Part shown: positions 8,821-17,750 of the stretch, piece by piece
How the letters are laid out: every line of letters begins with the position of its first letter
Numbering within the stretch: the first letter of the stretch is position 1
Assembly (NCBI RefSeq): GCF_014284155.1
Contig: NZ_JACOFZ010000002.1
Coordinates: 514,469-578,468, forward strand
Source of the DNA: Affinundibacterium nitidum
GTDB taxonomy: Bacteria > Pseudomonadota > Gammaproteobacteria > Burkholderiales > Burkholderiaceae_D
Direction of reading: 5' to 3'
DNA length: 64,000 nucleotides
The notes under the pieces: generated by a model
Seen by the model: the letters and a program-made list of their open reading frames with translations, nothing else
What the model was told of the DNA's origin: nothing
The model's database searches: none
Program-made: the position numbers and the translations under genes

Positions 8821-9435
8821 ATGCAGTCGACTTTATTTAGCATTGGGCTGACCGGTGGTATTGGCAGTGGCAAGACAACCGTGAGCGATATGTTTGCAAA
8901 GTTGGGCGCACATATCATTGATACCGACCTCATCGCACACCAGTTGACCGCCCCCAATGGCAAAGCCATAGAACCCATCATCGCTGCGTTTGGTGAGGAT
9001 ATTGTCGATAGTTCTGGCGCCATGGACCGTCAAAAAATGCGTAGACTTGTCTTCAAAGAGCCTACTGCTAAGCGTCAATTAGAAGCTATCTTGCACCCTA
9101 TGATCCGCTCGGAGTGTGAACAGCTTGCCGCCTCCGGGGCTGGTAGCTACCCCATTTTCGTAGTACCGCTGCTGGTTGAATCGGGAAACTGGCACGAACG
9201 TGTCACTCGCATTTTGGTCATCGACTGCGATGAGCAAACCCAAATCAAACGGGTAATGATGAGAAATGGTTTCCCAAGAGAGCAAGTTGAAGACATTATG
9301 CAAGTTCAAGCCTCTCGCGATGAACGCCTTGGGGTCGCCGATGACGTCATTAATTCCGATGAAAATCTCGACCAGATCTGGCAGCAGGTAAATGATCTGC
9401 ATCAAAAATACCTAAAATTAGCACAGGCATGCTAA
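8821..9435 (+). CDS. coaE: Dephospho-CoA kinase
   Basis: This enzyme catalyses the last step of coenzyme A biosynthesis, the ATP-dependent phosphorylation of the ribose 3'-hydroxyl of dephospho-CoA. The P-loop GLTGGIGSGKTT is at residues 9-20, followed by the family motif IDTDLIAHQL. FVVPLLVESGNW and the late ASRDERLGVADDVI complete the signature. At 204 residues it is full length. It starts immediately after the pilD stop codon, so it is probably co-transcribed with the pilus genes; pilD-coaE-zapD is a common order in this lineage. Confidence 0.97.
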   Translation: MQSTLFSIGLTGGIGSGKTTVSDMFAKLGAHIIDTDLIAHQLTAPNGKAIEPIIAAFGEDIVDSSGAMDRQKMRRLVFKEPTAKRQLEAILHPMIRSECEQLAASGAGSYPIFVVPLLVESGNWHERVTRILVIDCDEQTQIKRVMMRNGFPREQVEDIMQVQASRDERLGVADDVINSDENLDQIWQQVNDLHQKYLKLAQAC

Positions 9436-9537
9436 ACAATTGCACGCAATGTTTGTATTTTTTCTCCGCTTGGTTCAGAATCACGTGAAGCCGAAAAATA
9501 AGAAGAATCCGGCAACATCATTTACAGGGATTTTATT

Positions 9538-10293
9538 TTGATTGTTTACGAATACCCTTTCAACGAGCGTATTCGCACGTTATTGCGGTTAGAAGACCTG
9601 TTTGAAAAGTTTTCATTTTTCTTACACCAGTCAGACCCACTGCAACACCACGTCGCTATCGCCACTATTTTCGAGATGCTCGAGGTAGCAGGTCGTGCTG
9701 ACTTAAAATCTGACTTGCTACAAGAGTTAGACCGTCAAAAAAACACACTGATCGGCTTCAAATCCAATCCTAACGTACAAGCAGAAATGCTCGATCAAGT
9801 GATCAACGATGTCGAGCGTGCAAGTGTCAATCTCATGGCATGCACCGGCAAGACTGGTCAAAATATCCGTGATAACGAATGGTTGATGAGTATCCGTGGT
9901 CGTACCATCATTCCTGGTGGGGCTTGCGAATTCGATTTACCGAGCTACCACGCTTGGAAAAAACTACCTACCGAGAAGCGGTTCGCTGATATTTCCAACT
10001 GGTTTTCTCCACTCGCACCTTTATTTGATGCGATCAACGTTGTACTGCGTTTACTCCGTGAATCCGGCGGCACAACCAAAGTGATCGCTCAGGGCGGGAG
10101 TTATCAACAAATGCTGCAAGGCAAAGTCTACCAACTGCTGCGCGTGACTTTGCCACGCGAAATGGGCGCTATTCCTGAGATCTCTGCCAATAAATACATG
10201 CTATGGATACGTATCATGTCGCAAGATGGCGATATGAAACCAAAACCATTTGAGGGCGATGTACCTTTCGACCTCACTCTTTGTAACTTCTGA
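9538..10293 (+). CDS. zapD: Cell division protein ZapD
   Basis: This cytoplasmic protein cross-links FtsZ protofilaments at the division ring. It carries the DUF1342 signature throughout: [21 protein letters not shown] at the start, [21 protein letters not shown], then YHAWKKLP and [11 protein letters not shown]. The 251-residue length is normal. The start is a TTG codon preceded by ACAGGGA about 8 nt upstream. The N-terminal conserved segment begins right after it, so no shorter ATG start is credible. It lies between coaE and yacG as in many proteobacteria. Confidence 0.95.
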   Translation: MIVYEYPFNERIRTLLRLEDLFEKFSFFLHQSDPLQHHVAIATIFEMLEVAGRADLKSDLLQELDRQKNTLIGFKSNPNVQAEMLDQVINDVERASVNLMACTGKTGQNIRDNEWLMSIRGRTIIPGGACEFDLPSYHAWKKLPTEKRFADISNWFSPLAPLFDAINVVLRLLRESGGTTKVIAQGGSYQQMLQGKVYQLLRVTLPREMGAIPEISANKYMLWIRIMSQDGDMKPKPFEGDVPFDLTLCNF

Positions 10294-10302
10294 TTTATCG
10301 CC

Positions 10303-10494
10303 ATGGCTACTGTTGTCGACTGCCCAACCTGTGGGACCAAAGTCACTTGGGTACCGGAAAATGCTTTCCGCCCCTTCTGTTCTGAACGCTGTAAACAAAT
10401 TGATCTCGGCGCTTGGGCCGAAGAGAAATACACCATTCCCGCCGTCAATCTTCCCGAAGATCCAGATAATCCGGACCTCGATAAGCTCAACTAA
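10303..10494 (+). CDS. yacG: DNA gyrase inhibitor YacG (zinc protein)
   Basis: This small zinc-finger protein, in E. coli, binds GyrB and blocks DNA gyrase. The four zinc ligands are visible as CPTC (residues 7-10) and CSERC (26-30), followed by [12 protein letters not shown], the family signature. At 63 residues it is full length. It sits 9 bp after zapD and its stop codon is 3 bp from the convergent stop of the TyrR-like gene, so there is no room for a terminator between them. Confidence 0.93.
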   Translation: MATVVDCPTCGTKVTWVPENAFRPFCSERCKQIDLGAWAEEKYTIPAVNLPEDPDNPDLDKLN

Positions 10495-10497
10495 GAC

Positions 10498-12057
10498 CTA
10501 TTTTTTAGGGATGCCATGTTTGCGTAACTTCGACGCAATCATGGAATGGGAGGTATCGAGTCTGGCCGCTAGTTTGCGGCTCGACGGAAACTCTTGATAT
10601 AGTTTAGACAATAAAGCAGCTTCGAACTGATTGACCGACTCTTCCCAAGTTTCGGCTTCTTGAAACACCACGGCATCAGCCTGCATGGAATCTTCAGCCC
10701 AATCAAGGTCGGCGGCATCAAGCACACGTTGATCAGCCATCGTGATCGCCCGGAACACCACATTTTGCAATTGCCGCACATTTCCCGGCCAACGATTGTT
10801 CAACATTGCCGTCGTTGCAGCTTGATTCAGGCGAGAAATTGGTTTCTGCGCTTGAGTACAGGCGCGCTCAATGAAATGACGTGCCAACAGCAAAATATCA
10901 TCGGAACGCTCACGCAATGGCGGCATTTCCAGATGCAATACGTTTAAACGATAAAACAAATCTTCACGGAAGTTACCTTCTTGCACCATCTTGCGTAGAT
11001 TGCGATGGGTGGCGCTAATGATGCGGACATCGACCTGAATTTCTTTGTCGCCACCGATACGGCGGAACTTACCATCGTTTAAGAAGCGCAAAAGCTTGGC
11101 CTGCAGGTACAAAGACATCTCGCCAACTTCATCCAAAAATACCGTGCCGCCATCGGCCATCTCGAACAAGCCTGGCTTACCGCCACGATTAGCCCCCGTG
11201 AAAGCGCCCGCCATATAACCAAAGAGTTCACTCTCTGCCAAACTCTCTGGCAAGGCGGCACAATTGAGTTCCAAAAACGGCGCACTGCGACGCGCACTGA
11301 CGCCGTGACAAGCTTGTGCCAATAACTCTTTGCCCGTGCCCGTCTCACCTGTAATCAACAAAGGTGCATCAACCACAGCGACACGCGCGGCGCGTTTTTT
11401 CAAGACACGAATTTGTTCAGATTCACCAATGATCGCTTCAAAACCACCGACTTCAGCATGGGAAATCGCATGCAGGCGTTCGCCGATACGCTTAGGTGCC
11501 GTTAATGTGAGTAGCGCACCTACCGCTTTGCCATCATTGCTCGTACCCGCTGCCGACAAAGGCTCGAATACGGGTGTGACGTCCATCATGAAAGGTTCGC
11601 CGTTCAGCAAAACTTCGCGCGTCGGAGCGCAGAATTCATTCGCAATCAACTCATGCTGAACCGTATGGTCTTGTAAGACTTGGTACAGAGACTTCTGACA
11701 CAATTCTTTCTCAGTGCAACGGGCCACTTCGGCCGCCGCTGCATTCGCGATCACGATGCGCCCTAGGGCGTCAATCGCAATCACTGGATCTTCCATCACT
11801 GCCATGATGGTATCGAGATTTAAACTACGACGCATACCCGGCAAAATATCGACCACCTCAATCGTGCCCACGCCAGGCACTTGATCGCAATCCGCTTGCA
11901 ACGCAGGCAGCATCGTTTGCTTGAGTTCGGGAATATCAATATAAATATTGGGCGGATCAACCTCCACCGCTTGCACGTTTAAGCCTTGACGTGCCAATAC
12001 CGCCAGAATCTCGTGCGCGATACCGACGCGATCTTCAAAGGGAATATTGACACGCAT
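10498..12057 (-). CDS. TyrR-like sigma-54-type transcriptional activator
   Basis: This is a probable regulator of aromatic or D-amino acid metabolism in the TyrR/PhhR family. Domains in order: an ACT-like N-terminus (1-75, RVNIPFEDRVGIAHEIL), a PAS domain (about 80-190), an AAA+ domain with Walker A GETGTGKE (237-244), GAFTGA (284-289) and Walker B GGTVFLDE (303-310), and a C-terminal Fis-type helix-turn-helix (RKLAARLDTSHSMIASKLRKHG). E. coli TyrR lacks a working sigma-54 loop, whereas this protein keeps GAFTGA, so it may activate sigma-54 promoters as PhhR does. It is 48 bp downstream of dadA on the same strand, which suggests it shares a transcript with or regulates dadA. The effector amino acid is not known from sequence. 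Confidence 0.88.
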   Translation of the reverse strand: MRVNIPFEDRVGIAHEILAVLARQGLNVQAVEVDPPNIYIDIPELKQTMLPALQADCDQVPGVGTIEVVDILPGMRRSLNLDTIMAVMEDPVIAIDALGRIVIANAAAAEVARCTEKELCQKSLYQVLQDHTVQHELIANEFCAPTREVLLNGEPFMMDVTPVFEPLSAAGTSNDGKAVGALLTLTAPKRIGERLHAISHAEVGGFEAIIGESEQIRVLKKRAARVAVVDAPLLITGETGTGKELLAQACHGVSARRSAPFLELNCAALPESLAESELFGYMAGAFTGANRGGKPGLFEMADGGTVFLDEVGEMSLYLQAKLLRFLNDGKFRRIGGDKEIQVDVRIISATHRNLRKMVQEGNFREDLFYRLNVLHLEMPPLRERSDDILLLARHFIERACTQAQKPISRLNQAATTAMLNNRWPGNVRQLQNVVFRAITMADQRVLDAADLDWAEDSMQADAVVFQEAETWEESVNQFEAALLSKLYQEFPSSRKLAARLDTSHSMIASKLRKHGIPKK

Positions 12058-12105
12058 TGTTTTCTCTCGGGTGCAGGTTCAATTCAAGCGGACAGCGGAC
12101 GCGAC

Positions 12106-13383
12106 TTACACTGCGATCGGACGGTTCACGCGCCCATAACGGTCCATGTACAAACCGTCTGTCGCAATCGCTGGCTTCTTGCCGGAAATCAAATCGGCTA
12201 AGAATTGACCAGAACCGCAAGCCATAGTCCAACCGAGTGTGCCGTGTCCCGTGTTCAAGAACAAATTGCGATACGGTGTTGGCCCAATCACTGGCGTGCC
12301 GTCTGGTGTCATCGGGCGCAAGCCAGTCCAGAATTCAGCTTTGCTAACATCGCCACCTTGTGGGAATAAATCTGTCACGGAATGCACTAAAGTCTTGCGA
12401 CGTGATTCGCGCAAACGCAAATCGTAACCTGTAATCTCAGCCGTACCACCAACACGAATACGATCGCCTAAACGTGTAATCGCCACTTTGTAGGTTTCAT
12501 CCATCACCGTTGATTCTGGTGCGCCTGTCGCGTCGGTGATTGGCACTGTGATCGAATAACCTTTGATTGGATACACAGGAATTTTGATGCCCAATTCACG
12601 CAACAGAATTGGTGAGTAACTACCGAGTGCCAAGACAAATTGATCCGCAGTAAAACTGCCTTTCGACGTTTGCACGCTCTTGACTTGATCACCTTCTGCG
12701 ATCACGCGTTCGATACTGACACCATATTCAAACTTCACGCCCAAGCCTTCAGCCAGTTTCGCTAAGTTCTGTGTGAACTTGAAGCAGTCACCCGTTTCAT
12801 CGCCAGGTAAGCGCAACGCACCGACGAATTTTTCACGCACGTTTTTCAGTGCTGGTTCAACACGTAAGCACTCATCACCGCTCAAGGTTTCATATGGCAC
12901 ACCATAGCGTTTCAAAATGTCGATATCGGCTTGTGAAGCATCGAGTTGTTGCTGGTTGCGGAACAATTGCAATGTCCCTTGAGTGCGCTCGTCATAGGAG
13001 ATGCCAGTATCTTCACGCAACTGCTGCAATACATCACGGCTATATTGCGCCATACGCAGCATACGACCTTTATTGATCTCGTAGCGTTTCGTTGTGCAGT
13101 TCATCAGCATTTGAAACACCCAACGCCACATGGCAGGATCCGTGCTTGGACGAATCGCTAATGGACTGTGCTCCATCATCAACCATTTGATCGCTTTCAT
13201 TGGCACACCTGGGCCCGCCCATGGTGCGGAATAGCCTGGAGAGACCTCGCCCGCATTGGCAAAACTTGTTTCCAAGGCGGCACCTGCTTGGCGCTCAATC
13301 ACAGTCACTTCATGTCCGGCTTTGGCTAAGTAGTAAGCGGTGGCTGTGCCGATAACACCGGCGCCTAAGATCACGATTTTCAT
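12106..13383 (-). CDS. dadA: D-amino acid dehydrogenase small subunit
   Basis: This FAD flavoprotein oxidises D-alanine and other D-amino acids to 2-oxo acids and feeds electrons to the respiratory chain at the inner membrane. The N-terminal Rossmann motif GAGVIG is at residues 7-12, followed by [16 protein letters not shown]. Further DadA signatures are [45 protein letters not shown] and [16 protein letters not shown]. At 425 residues it is full length. It lies between the alanine racemase and the TyrR-like regulator, all on the minus strand, matching the dad pathway L-Ala to D-Ala to pyruvate. Confidence 0.96.
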   Translation of the reverse strand: MKIVILGAGVIGTATAYYLAKAGHEVTVIERQAGAALETSFANAGEVSPGYSAPWAGPGVPMKAIKWLMMEHSPLAIRPSTDPAMWRWVFQMLMNCTTKRYEINKGRMLRMAQYSRDVLQQLREDTGISYDERTQGTLQLFRNQQQLDASQADIDILKRYGVPYETLSGDECLRVEPALKNVREKFVGALRLPGDETGDCFKFTQNLAKLAEGLGVKFEYGVSIERVIAEGDQVKSVQTSKGSFTADQFVLALGSYSPILLRELGIKIPVYPIKGYSITVPITDATGAPESTVMDETYKVAITRLGDRIRVGGTAEITGYDLRLRESRRKTLVHSVTDLFPQGGDVSKAEFWTGLRPMTPDGTPVIGPTPYRNLFLNTGHGTLGWTMACGSGQFLADLISGKKPAIATDGLYMDRYGRVNRPIAV

Positions 13384-13441
13384 ATGAGTATTTCCGTAAA
13401 GTTTAAATCTAAGATTAGTGAGAGCTGCGTTCTAGATAGCA

Positions 13442-14560
13442 TTAAGCGTCAATGTAATGACGTTGATAGCGTGGGCCTAAGCTCGTCAAAATTTCGTAAC
13501 CGATGGTGCCGGCCTGTTTCGCAACTTGATCCACCGTGTTGTCTGGGCAAATCAAATCGACCAATGCGCCAGGGTATAAGAGATGCGGGTCAACATGGCT
13601 AACGTTCAAGGTGATGGTATCCATTGAGACATTACCGACCATTGGCACTTCATTGCCAGCGATGTGCGCCACGCCGCAATTACTCAAACTGCGTAACCAA
13701 CCATCGGCATAACCGACAGACACAGTGGCAATGCGTGAAGGCTGGGTCGCGCGCCAAGTCTTGCTATAGCCTACGCTCGCACCCATAGGAATTTCACGTG
13801 TTTGGATAATCCGGCCTTGTAATTGCACAACCGATTTCATCGGGCTCTCTTGTCCAGCGACAGGCGCTACGCCGTACAAAGCCGCACCTGGACGTGCCAA
13901 ATCAAAATGATAATCTGGGCCGAGGAAAATACCGGAAGAGTTGGAGAAACTCGCTTGTAAACCCACATAACGTTGGCGCAGCGTTTTCAAAAGGTTTTGG
14001 AATGCTTGCAACTGCATCGCGTTCATCGGATCTAACTGATCTTCAGCACAGGCTAAATGACTCATCACATAAGTGAGATCGATCCCATCCGTGATACTGA
14101 AATCACGCAACCACGCCATCACTTCCGCTTGTGACAAACCCATGCGCGCCATACCGGTGTCAATTTGGATGATCGCAGGCAAAGCTTGATTACGCTCTTG
14201 CGCAAGTTTGCGCCAAGCCGTGATTTGATCGAGGCTATTCAACACTGGAGTGCAGCCGTACTCGATAAACTCGGCTTCATAGCCAACGGGCGAGCCATGC
14301 ATGACATAAATATTGGTATCGCGAGGGATATGCGCACGCAGGCTAATGGCTTCTTCGAGCTGAGCCACGAACAAATGACGACAACCTTCGGCCACCAAGG
14401 CTTTCGATACGGGAATAGCACCCAGTCCGTAAGCATCGGCCTTCACAGCCGCACCACATTGCGCGATACCTAAACGGTTTTGCAAATAACGATAATTTGC
14501 CCGCAATGCCTTTAAGTCTATCGTGAGAAGCGCACCCGCGCGCCCGGCTTCTTGTTGCAT
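13442..14560 (-). CDS. alr: Alanine racemase
   Basis: This PLP enzyme interconverts L- and D-alanine, either for peptidoglycan or, as a DadX-type catabolic racemase, for alanine breakdown. The start at 14560 (MQQEAGRAGALLTIDL) is preceded by GAGG 6 nt upstream; a start 72 bp upstream would add residues not seen in the family. The PLP lysine is in AAVKADAYGLG (K40) and the second catalytic base, a tyrosine, is in SVGYSKTW. At 372 residues it is full length. Location 58 bp upstream of dadA on the same strand favours the catabolic dadX role, but the sequence alone cannot tell whether it is the only racemase. Confidence 0.95.
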   Translation of the reverse strand: MQQEAGRAGALLTIDLKALRANYRYLQNRLGIAQCGAAVKADAYGLGAIPVSKALVAEGCRHLFVAQLEEAISLRAHIPRDTNIYVMHGSPVGYEAEFIEYGCTPVLNSLDQITAWRKLAQERNQALPAIIQIDTGMARMGLSQAEVMAWLRDFSITDGIDLTYVMSHLACAEDQLDPMNAMQLQAFQNLLKTLRQRYVGLQASFSNSSGIFLGPDYHFDLARPGAALYGVAPVAGQESPMKSVVQLQGRIIQTREIPMGASVGYSKTWRATQPSRIATVSVGYADGWLRSLSNCGVAHIAGNEVPMVGNVSMDTITLNVSHVDPHLLYPGALVDLICPDNTVDQVAKQAGTIGYEILTSLGPRYQRHYIDA

Positions 14561-14712
14561 GTTAACCTCGAAAAATCTAGAACTGCTGTGGGTATAGCAA
14601 ATGCCATGCCAAACAGTGAAAATGCGGTGCAAGGGGCTAAATCAAGGACTTAGCCACCGATCGTGGCATTCTAACAGAATAGACTGTATCGAAATAAATA
14701 CAAGAAGGAAGA

Positions 14713-14741
14713 AGAGAGAATTAGAAAATAAAATTCTCTCT
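14713..14741. other. Hairpin between ruvB and alr
   Basis: A perfect 10-bp inverted repeat AGAGAGAATT/AATTCTCTCT encloses 9 nt. It lies downstream of ruvB and upstream of alr. It has no T-run in the minus direction, so it could be a weak terminator or an mRNA end stabiliser. The remainder of 14561-14829 is AT-rich and shows no gene. Confidence 0.4.
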
Positions 14742-14829
14742 ATGACAAAGCAGAAAAAATCGTTTGTGTATCGAAAACAATACGATGTATTAAATTAAAT
14801 ACATAAACCATGGTCGTCGATGAGAGGAA

Positions 14830-15897
14830 CTACCCACCCCACAAATCGCCATTCGGATTCGTACGCGGCGCTGTCAAGCCGAAATGCTCGTATGCGCTAG
14901 CGGTGGCAATCCGTCCACGTGGTGTTCTTTGCAAATAACCTTGCTGAATCAAGTACGGTTCCAGCACGTCTTCTATCGTGTCGCGCTCCTCACCGATGGC
15001 AGCAGCAACGTTATCCAAGCCAACAGGACCGCCACCAAATTTAAACAAGATCGCTTCGAGTAGTTTTCTATCCATCAAATCGAAACCAACCGCATCGACA
15101 TCGAGCATTTTCAATGCCGCATCAGCCATCGGTTTCGTGATTTCGCCATTACCTTTGACCTGCACATAATCACGCACGCGACGCAATAAGCGATTGGCGA
15201 TACGCGGTGTACCGCGTGCACGCTTGGCAATCTCGAAGGCGCCATCTTGTTTGATCGGCACTTCCAACAACGAGGCCGAACGCGTCACAATACGTGCCAA
15301 CTCTTCCGAGGTATAAAACTCCAAACGCGCCACGATACCGAAACGATCGCGCAGTGGATTGGTCAACATCCCTGCCCGCGTGGTCGCGCCCACCAAAGTG
15401 AAAGGCTGCAAATCGAGCTTCACCGAACGAGCAGCCGGACCCTCACCAATCATGATATCGATTTGATAGTCTTCTAAGGCTGGGTACAGAATTTCTTCCA
15501 CCACAGGCGACAAGCGGTGAATTTCATCGATAAACAGAACATCGTTGGCTTCCAAATTCGTCAGCAAAGCGGCTAAGTCGCCGGCTCGCTCTAATACTGG
15601 CCCCGAAGTCTGGCGCAAATTCACACCCATTTCACGCGCGATGATATGCGCCAAAGTCGTCTTACCCAAACCCGGTGGGCCGAACAGCAACGTATGATCA
15701 AGCGCTTCTTTACGCTGACGCGCAGCACCAATAAAGATCTCGAGCTGATCACGAATCTTCTCTTGTCCCACATACTCGTCGAGCTGCTTAGGACGCAAAG
15801 CACGCTCTATCGCCTCTTCATTTGGCGATGAAGGCGTGGCCGCGATGATGCGCGTATCAACGAGTTGCGAGGTGAGGTTATCGGTTTGTATGCTCAT
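14830..15897 (-). CDS. ruvB: Holliday junction branch-migration helicase RuvB
   Basis: This AAA+ hexameric motor drives branch migration of Holliday junctions together with RuvA. The N-terminal signature [16 protein letters not shown]-like segment is present ([15 protein letters not shown]). Walker A is GPPGLGKTT at 73-81, Walker B is [11 protein letters not shown], sensor 1 is GATTRAG, and the winged-helix C-terminus ends with [12 protein letters not shown]. The 355-residue length is normal. It is normally directly after ruvA, but here a 162-residue secreted-type protein gene lies between them on the same strand. Confidence 0.98.
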   Translation of the reverse strand: MSIQTDNLTSQLVDTRIIAATPSSPNEEAIERALRPKQLDEYVGQEKIRDQLEIFIGAARQRKEALDHTLLFGPPGLGKTTLAHIIAREMGVNLRQTSGPVLERAGDLAALLTNLEANDVLFIDEIHRLSPVVEEILYPALEDYQIDIMIGEGPAARSVKLDLQPFTLVGATTRAGMLTNPLRDRFGIVARLEFYTSEELARIVTRSASLLEVPIKQDGAFEIAKRARGTPRIANRLLRRVRDYVQVKGNGEITKPMADAALKMLDVDAVGFDLMDRKLLEAILFKFGGGPVGLDNVAAAIGEERDTIEDVLEPYLIQQGYLQRTPRGRIATASAYEHFGLTAPRTNPNGDLWGG

Positions 15898-15962
15898 GCA
15901 AATTTACTTTTTCAAAAAATTCGTTAGTTGGCAAGTTAAGTTTTGCTACTAGCAAAGAAACA

Positions 15963-16451
15963 TCATTTGTTCTCTACGAACTTCATCTCACGAACATAAT
16001 TTTCAATCATCTGCAGTTTAGGTCTCAAATCCACACCAATAGTAAACCTTTGGCTCAACATCGGTCGAACAACTGCATTTCCATCAACGGGCAACGCTAC
16101 CACCAGCCAACGCTCCCCTTCATGCATCTCAACATCAAAGGTTCGCTCGCAACTAGTGCCCACCATACCGCCGTAGAAAGCCTTCACAACAACTATTTCA
16201 TTCGATGCGCCAAGCAAATTTTTCTCAACACGAAGAGTGACTGATTGTTCGATCAATCCATCTGCTTGCTTGAGCTCTTGCACTTTCAATACCTTTGCCT
16301 CAAGAATCAACACATTTGGTTGATTTAAGGACAAAAAAGCAGTTAAATCATAGGCCTCTTTCGCTGGCTTACAAGCATGGGAATTAGCCACGACCAGAGC
16401 CAAGAACAGAAGCACAAAAAACTTCTCAATACAAAATTTCACGACCGCCAC
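15963..16451 (-). CDS. Hypothetical secreted protein, possibly TIMP/NTR-like fold
   Basis: I do not recognise this protein with certainty. It starts with GTG directly after the ruvA stop codon (a second GTG nine bases later is also possible). It has a hydrophobic signal sequence (FFVLLFLALVVANSHA) and 162 residues. After the signal come a cysteine, a beta-rich stretch LILEAKVLKVQEL, TLRVEKNLLG, a second cysteine in GTSCERTFD and GERWLVVALP. That spacing resembles small secreted OB-fold (NTR/TIMP-like) proteins with the pattern CG-F--G--YLVY; this is inference only. Its abutment to ruvA and its position before ruvB suggest co-transcription with DNA-repair genes to which it has no evident link. 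Confidence 0.65.
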   Translation of the reverse strand: MAVVKFCIEKFFVLLFLALVVANSHACKPAKEAYDLTAFLSLNQPNVLILEAKVLKVQELKQADGLIEQSVTLRVEKNLLGASNEIVVVKAFYGGMVGTSCERTFDVEMHEGERWLVVALPVDGNAVVRPMLSQRFTIGVDLRPKLQMIENYVREMKFVENK

Positions 16452-17033
16452 TCAACTCTTAGACAGAGCTTTAAGGGCCGCTTTAATACCATCCGAAACG
16501 CCAGAGCCAGCAGGCACCAGTTTCAATGCAGCCAATGCTTCTTTGTCGGAGTAGCCCAAGGCCAGCAAGGCATTCAAAATATCGGAACTATGGTCACCCG
16601 CAATCGCAGCCGCGCCAGCCGCTCCCAAATCTGCCCCGAGCTTACCTTTCAACTCTAATAGCAAACGTTCGGCCGTCTTCTTACCAATGCCAGGCACCCG
16701 CGTTAAACGCCCTGCCTCTTGCAAAGTAATCGCTTGCGCCAAATCGGCCACTGACATCCCAGACAAAATCGACAAAGCGGTACGCGCCCCAACACCGCTA
16801 ATCTTAATCAACTGCCGAAACGTGGCCCGTTCTTCTGCTGTACCAAAGCCAAACAAGACATGCGCATCTTCGCGGATTGCCAAATGCGTCAATAAAGCCA
16901 CCTTTTCACCCAAAGCAGGCAAGTTATAAAAAGTACTCATCGGCACATCGATCTCATAGCCAACGCCTTGGCAATCAACCATGATTTGAGGGGGATTCTT
17001 TTCAATTAAGGTTCCGGCGATACGACCTATCAT
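16452..17033 (-). CDS. ruvA: Holliday junction-binding protein RuvA
   Basis: This tetrameric protein binds four-way junctions and loads RuvB. It starts [16 protein letters not shown], the invariant family start. It contains two helix-hairpin-helix DNA-binding motifs ([18 protein letters not shown] and [19 protein letters not shown]) and a C-terminal domain III that contacts RuvB ([17 protein letters not shown]). At 193 residues it is full length. Upstream lie a repeat-rich non-coding region and a membrane protein gene, which separate it from ruvC. Confidence 0.98.
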   Translation of the reverse strand: MIGRIAGTLIEKNPPQIMVDCQGVGYEIDVPMSTFYNLPALGEKVALLTHLAIREDAHVLFGFGTAEERATFRQLIKISGVGARTALSILSGMSVADLAQAITLQEAGRLTRVPGIGKKTAERLLLELKGKLGADLGAAGAAAIAGDHSSDILNALLALGYSDKEALAALKLVPAGSGVSDGIKAALKALSKS

Positions 17034-17179
17034 GCTGGGCTTTCATACTGTATAAATAAGCAGTAATAGTAAACTATTCTGGTGGGGTTGTGGGGAGCTT
17101 GTGGATGGTTTGCAAAGCTAAACCACGATTTCAAGACGCTTGAAACAAAATTGAGTTTTTGTCTATCGAGCCGCTGTAG

Positions 17180-17352
17180 GTCGGGGGTGGCCTGACAGTC
17201 TTTACCTTTTTTGCTTCGCCAAAAAAGGCGACCGCACTAAATCGCCCTTCGGGTGCCCAATGCTGCACAACGAAAAATGGGAAAGTGTTGAAACTCGCCT
17301 TCGGCTCAAACAGCAACACTTTCTTTTTCCATTTTCTGTCGCGCATCATTGG
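17180..17352 (-). repeat. Structured repeat copy A (inverted relative to copy B)
   Basis: On the minus strand this element reads, in order: an outer stem of about 12 bp (17352-17341 with 17268-17257), an inner stem made of AAAATGG, an A5 bulge and GAAAGTGTTG pairing with CAACACTTTC and CCATTTT (arms at 17335-17314 and 17290-17274), then the small hairpin core ACCCGAAGGGC, then hairpin CCTTTTTTG/CAAAAAAGG with loop GCGAAG (17228-17205), and a GC-rich tail near 17180-17200. It matches copy B in layout and sequence, with stem bases changed in pairs. Open frames across it are not genes. Confidence 0.85.
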
Positions 17353-17492
17353 CTATTTAGAAGCGGAACGGCGAAACCCACCGCTCAACCTCAGGCCGTT
17401 GAAATACGCTTAACCTTAGCTACTTTCTTTCGCAATTTCATTTGCTTACGGCCTTTGAGTGCGTATGTTTTGACTTGCCCGCGTCTGGCACT

Positions 17493-17682
17493 GCCATTTG
17501 TGCAGGGCAGAAAATGGAAAAAGAAAGCTTTGTTGTCTGAGCGAACCGAGTTTCAAAGCTTTCCCATTTTTTGTCCTGCACAAATGGGAACCCGAAGGGC
17601 AGTGACGGTTGCGTCGCCTTTCTTTGCTTACTTTCTTTGGCGAAGCAAAGAAAGTGAGTGGCCGCCGGGCCACACCCGGCCA
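17493..17682 (+). repeat. Structured repeat copy B
   Basis: The element opens with a perfect 13-bp outer stem CCATTTGTGCAGG (17494-17506) with CCTGCACAAATGG (17575-17587). Inside it is AAAATGG, an A5 bulge and GAAAGCTTTG (17511-17532) pairing with CAAAGCTTTC and CCATTTT (17554-17570). Next come CCCGAAGGGC, a hairpin ACTTTCTTTG/CAAAGAAAGT with loop GCGAAG (17630-17655), and a GC-rich palindromic tail ending CACACCCGGCC. It is the head-to-head partner of copy A, 141 bp away. The 141-bp spacer holds no gene, and a fragment near 17370-17385 faintly resembles the copy B tail. Confidence 0.85.
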
Positions 17683-17750
17683 GCGAAACAAACCGCAATC
17701 AAGGACCGATGTAAGTACGCAGCCGAATACGACCAATCAAAAGATAAAGA

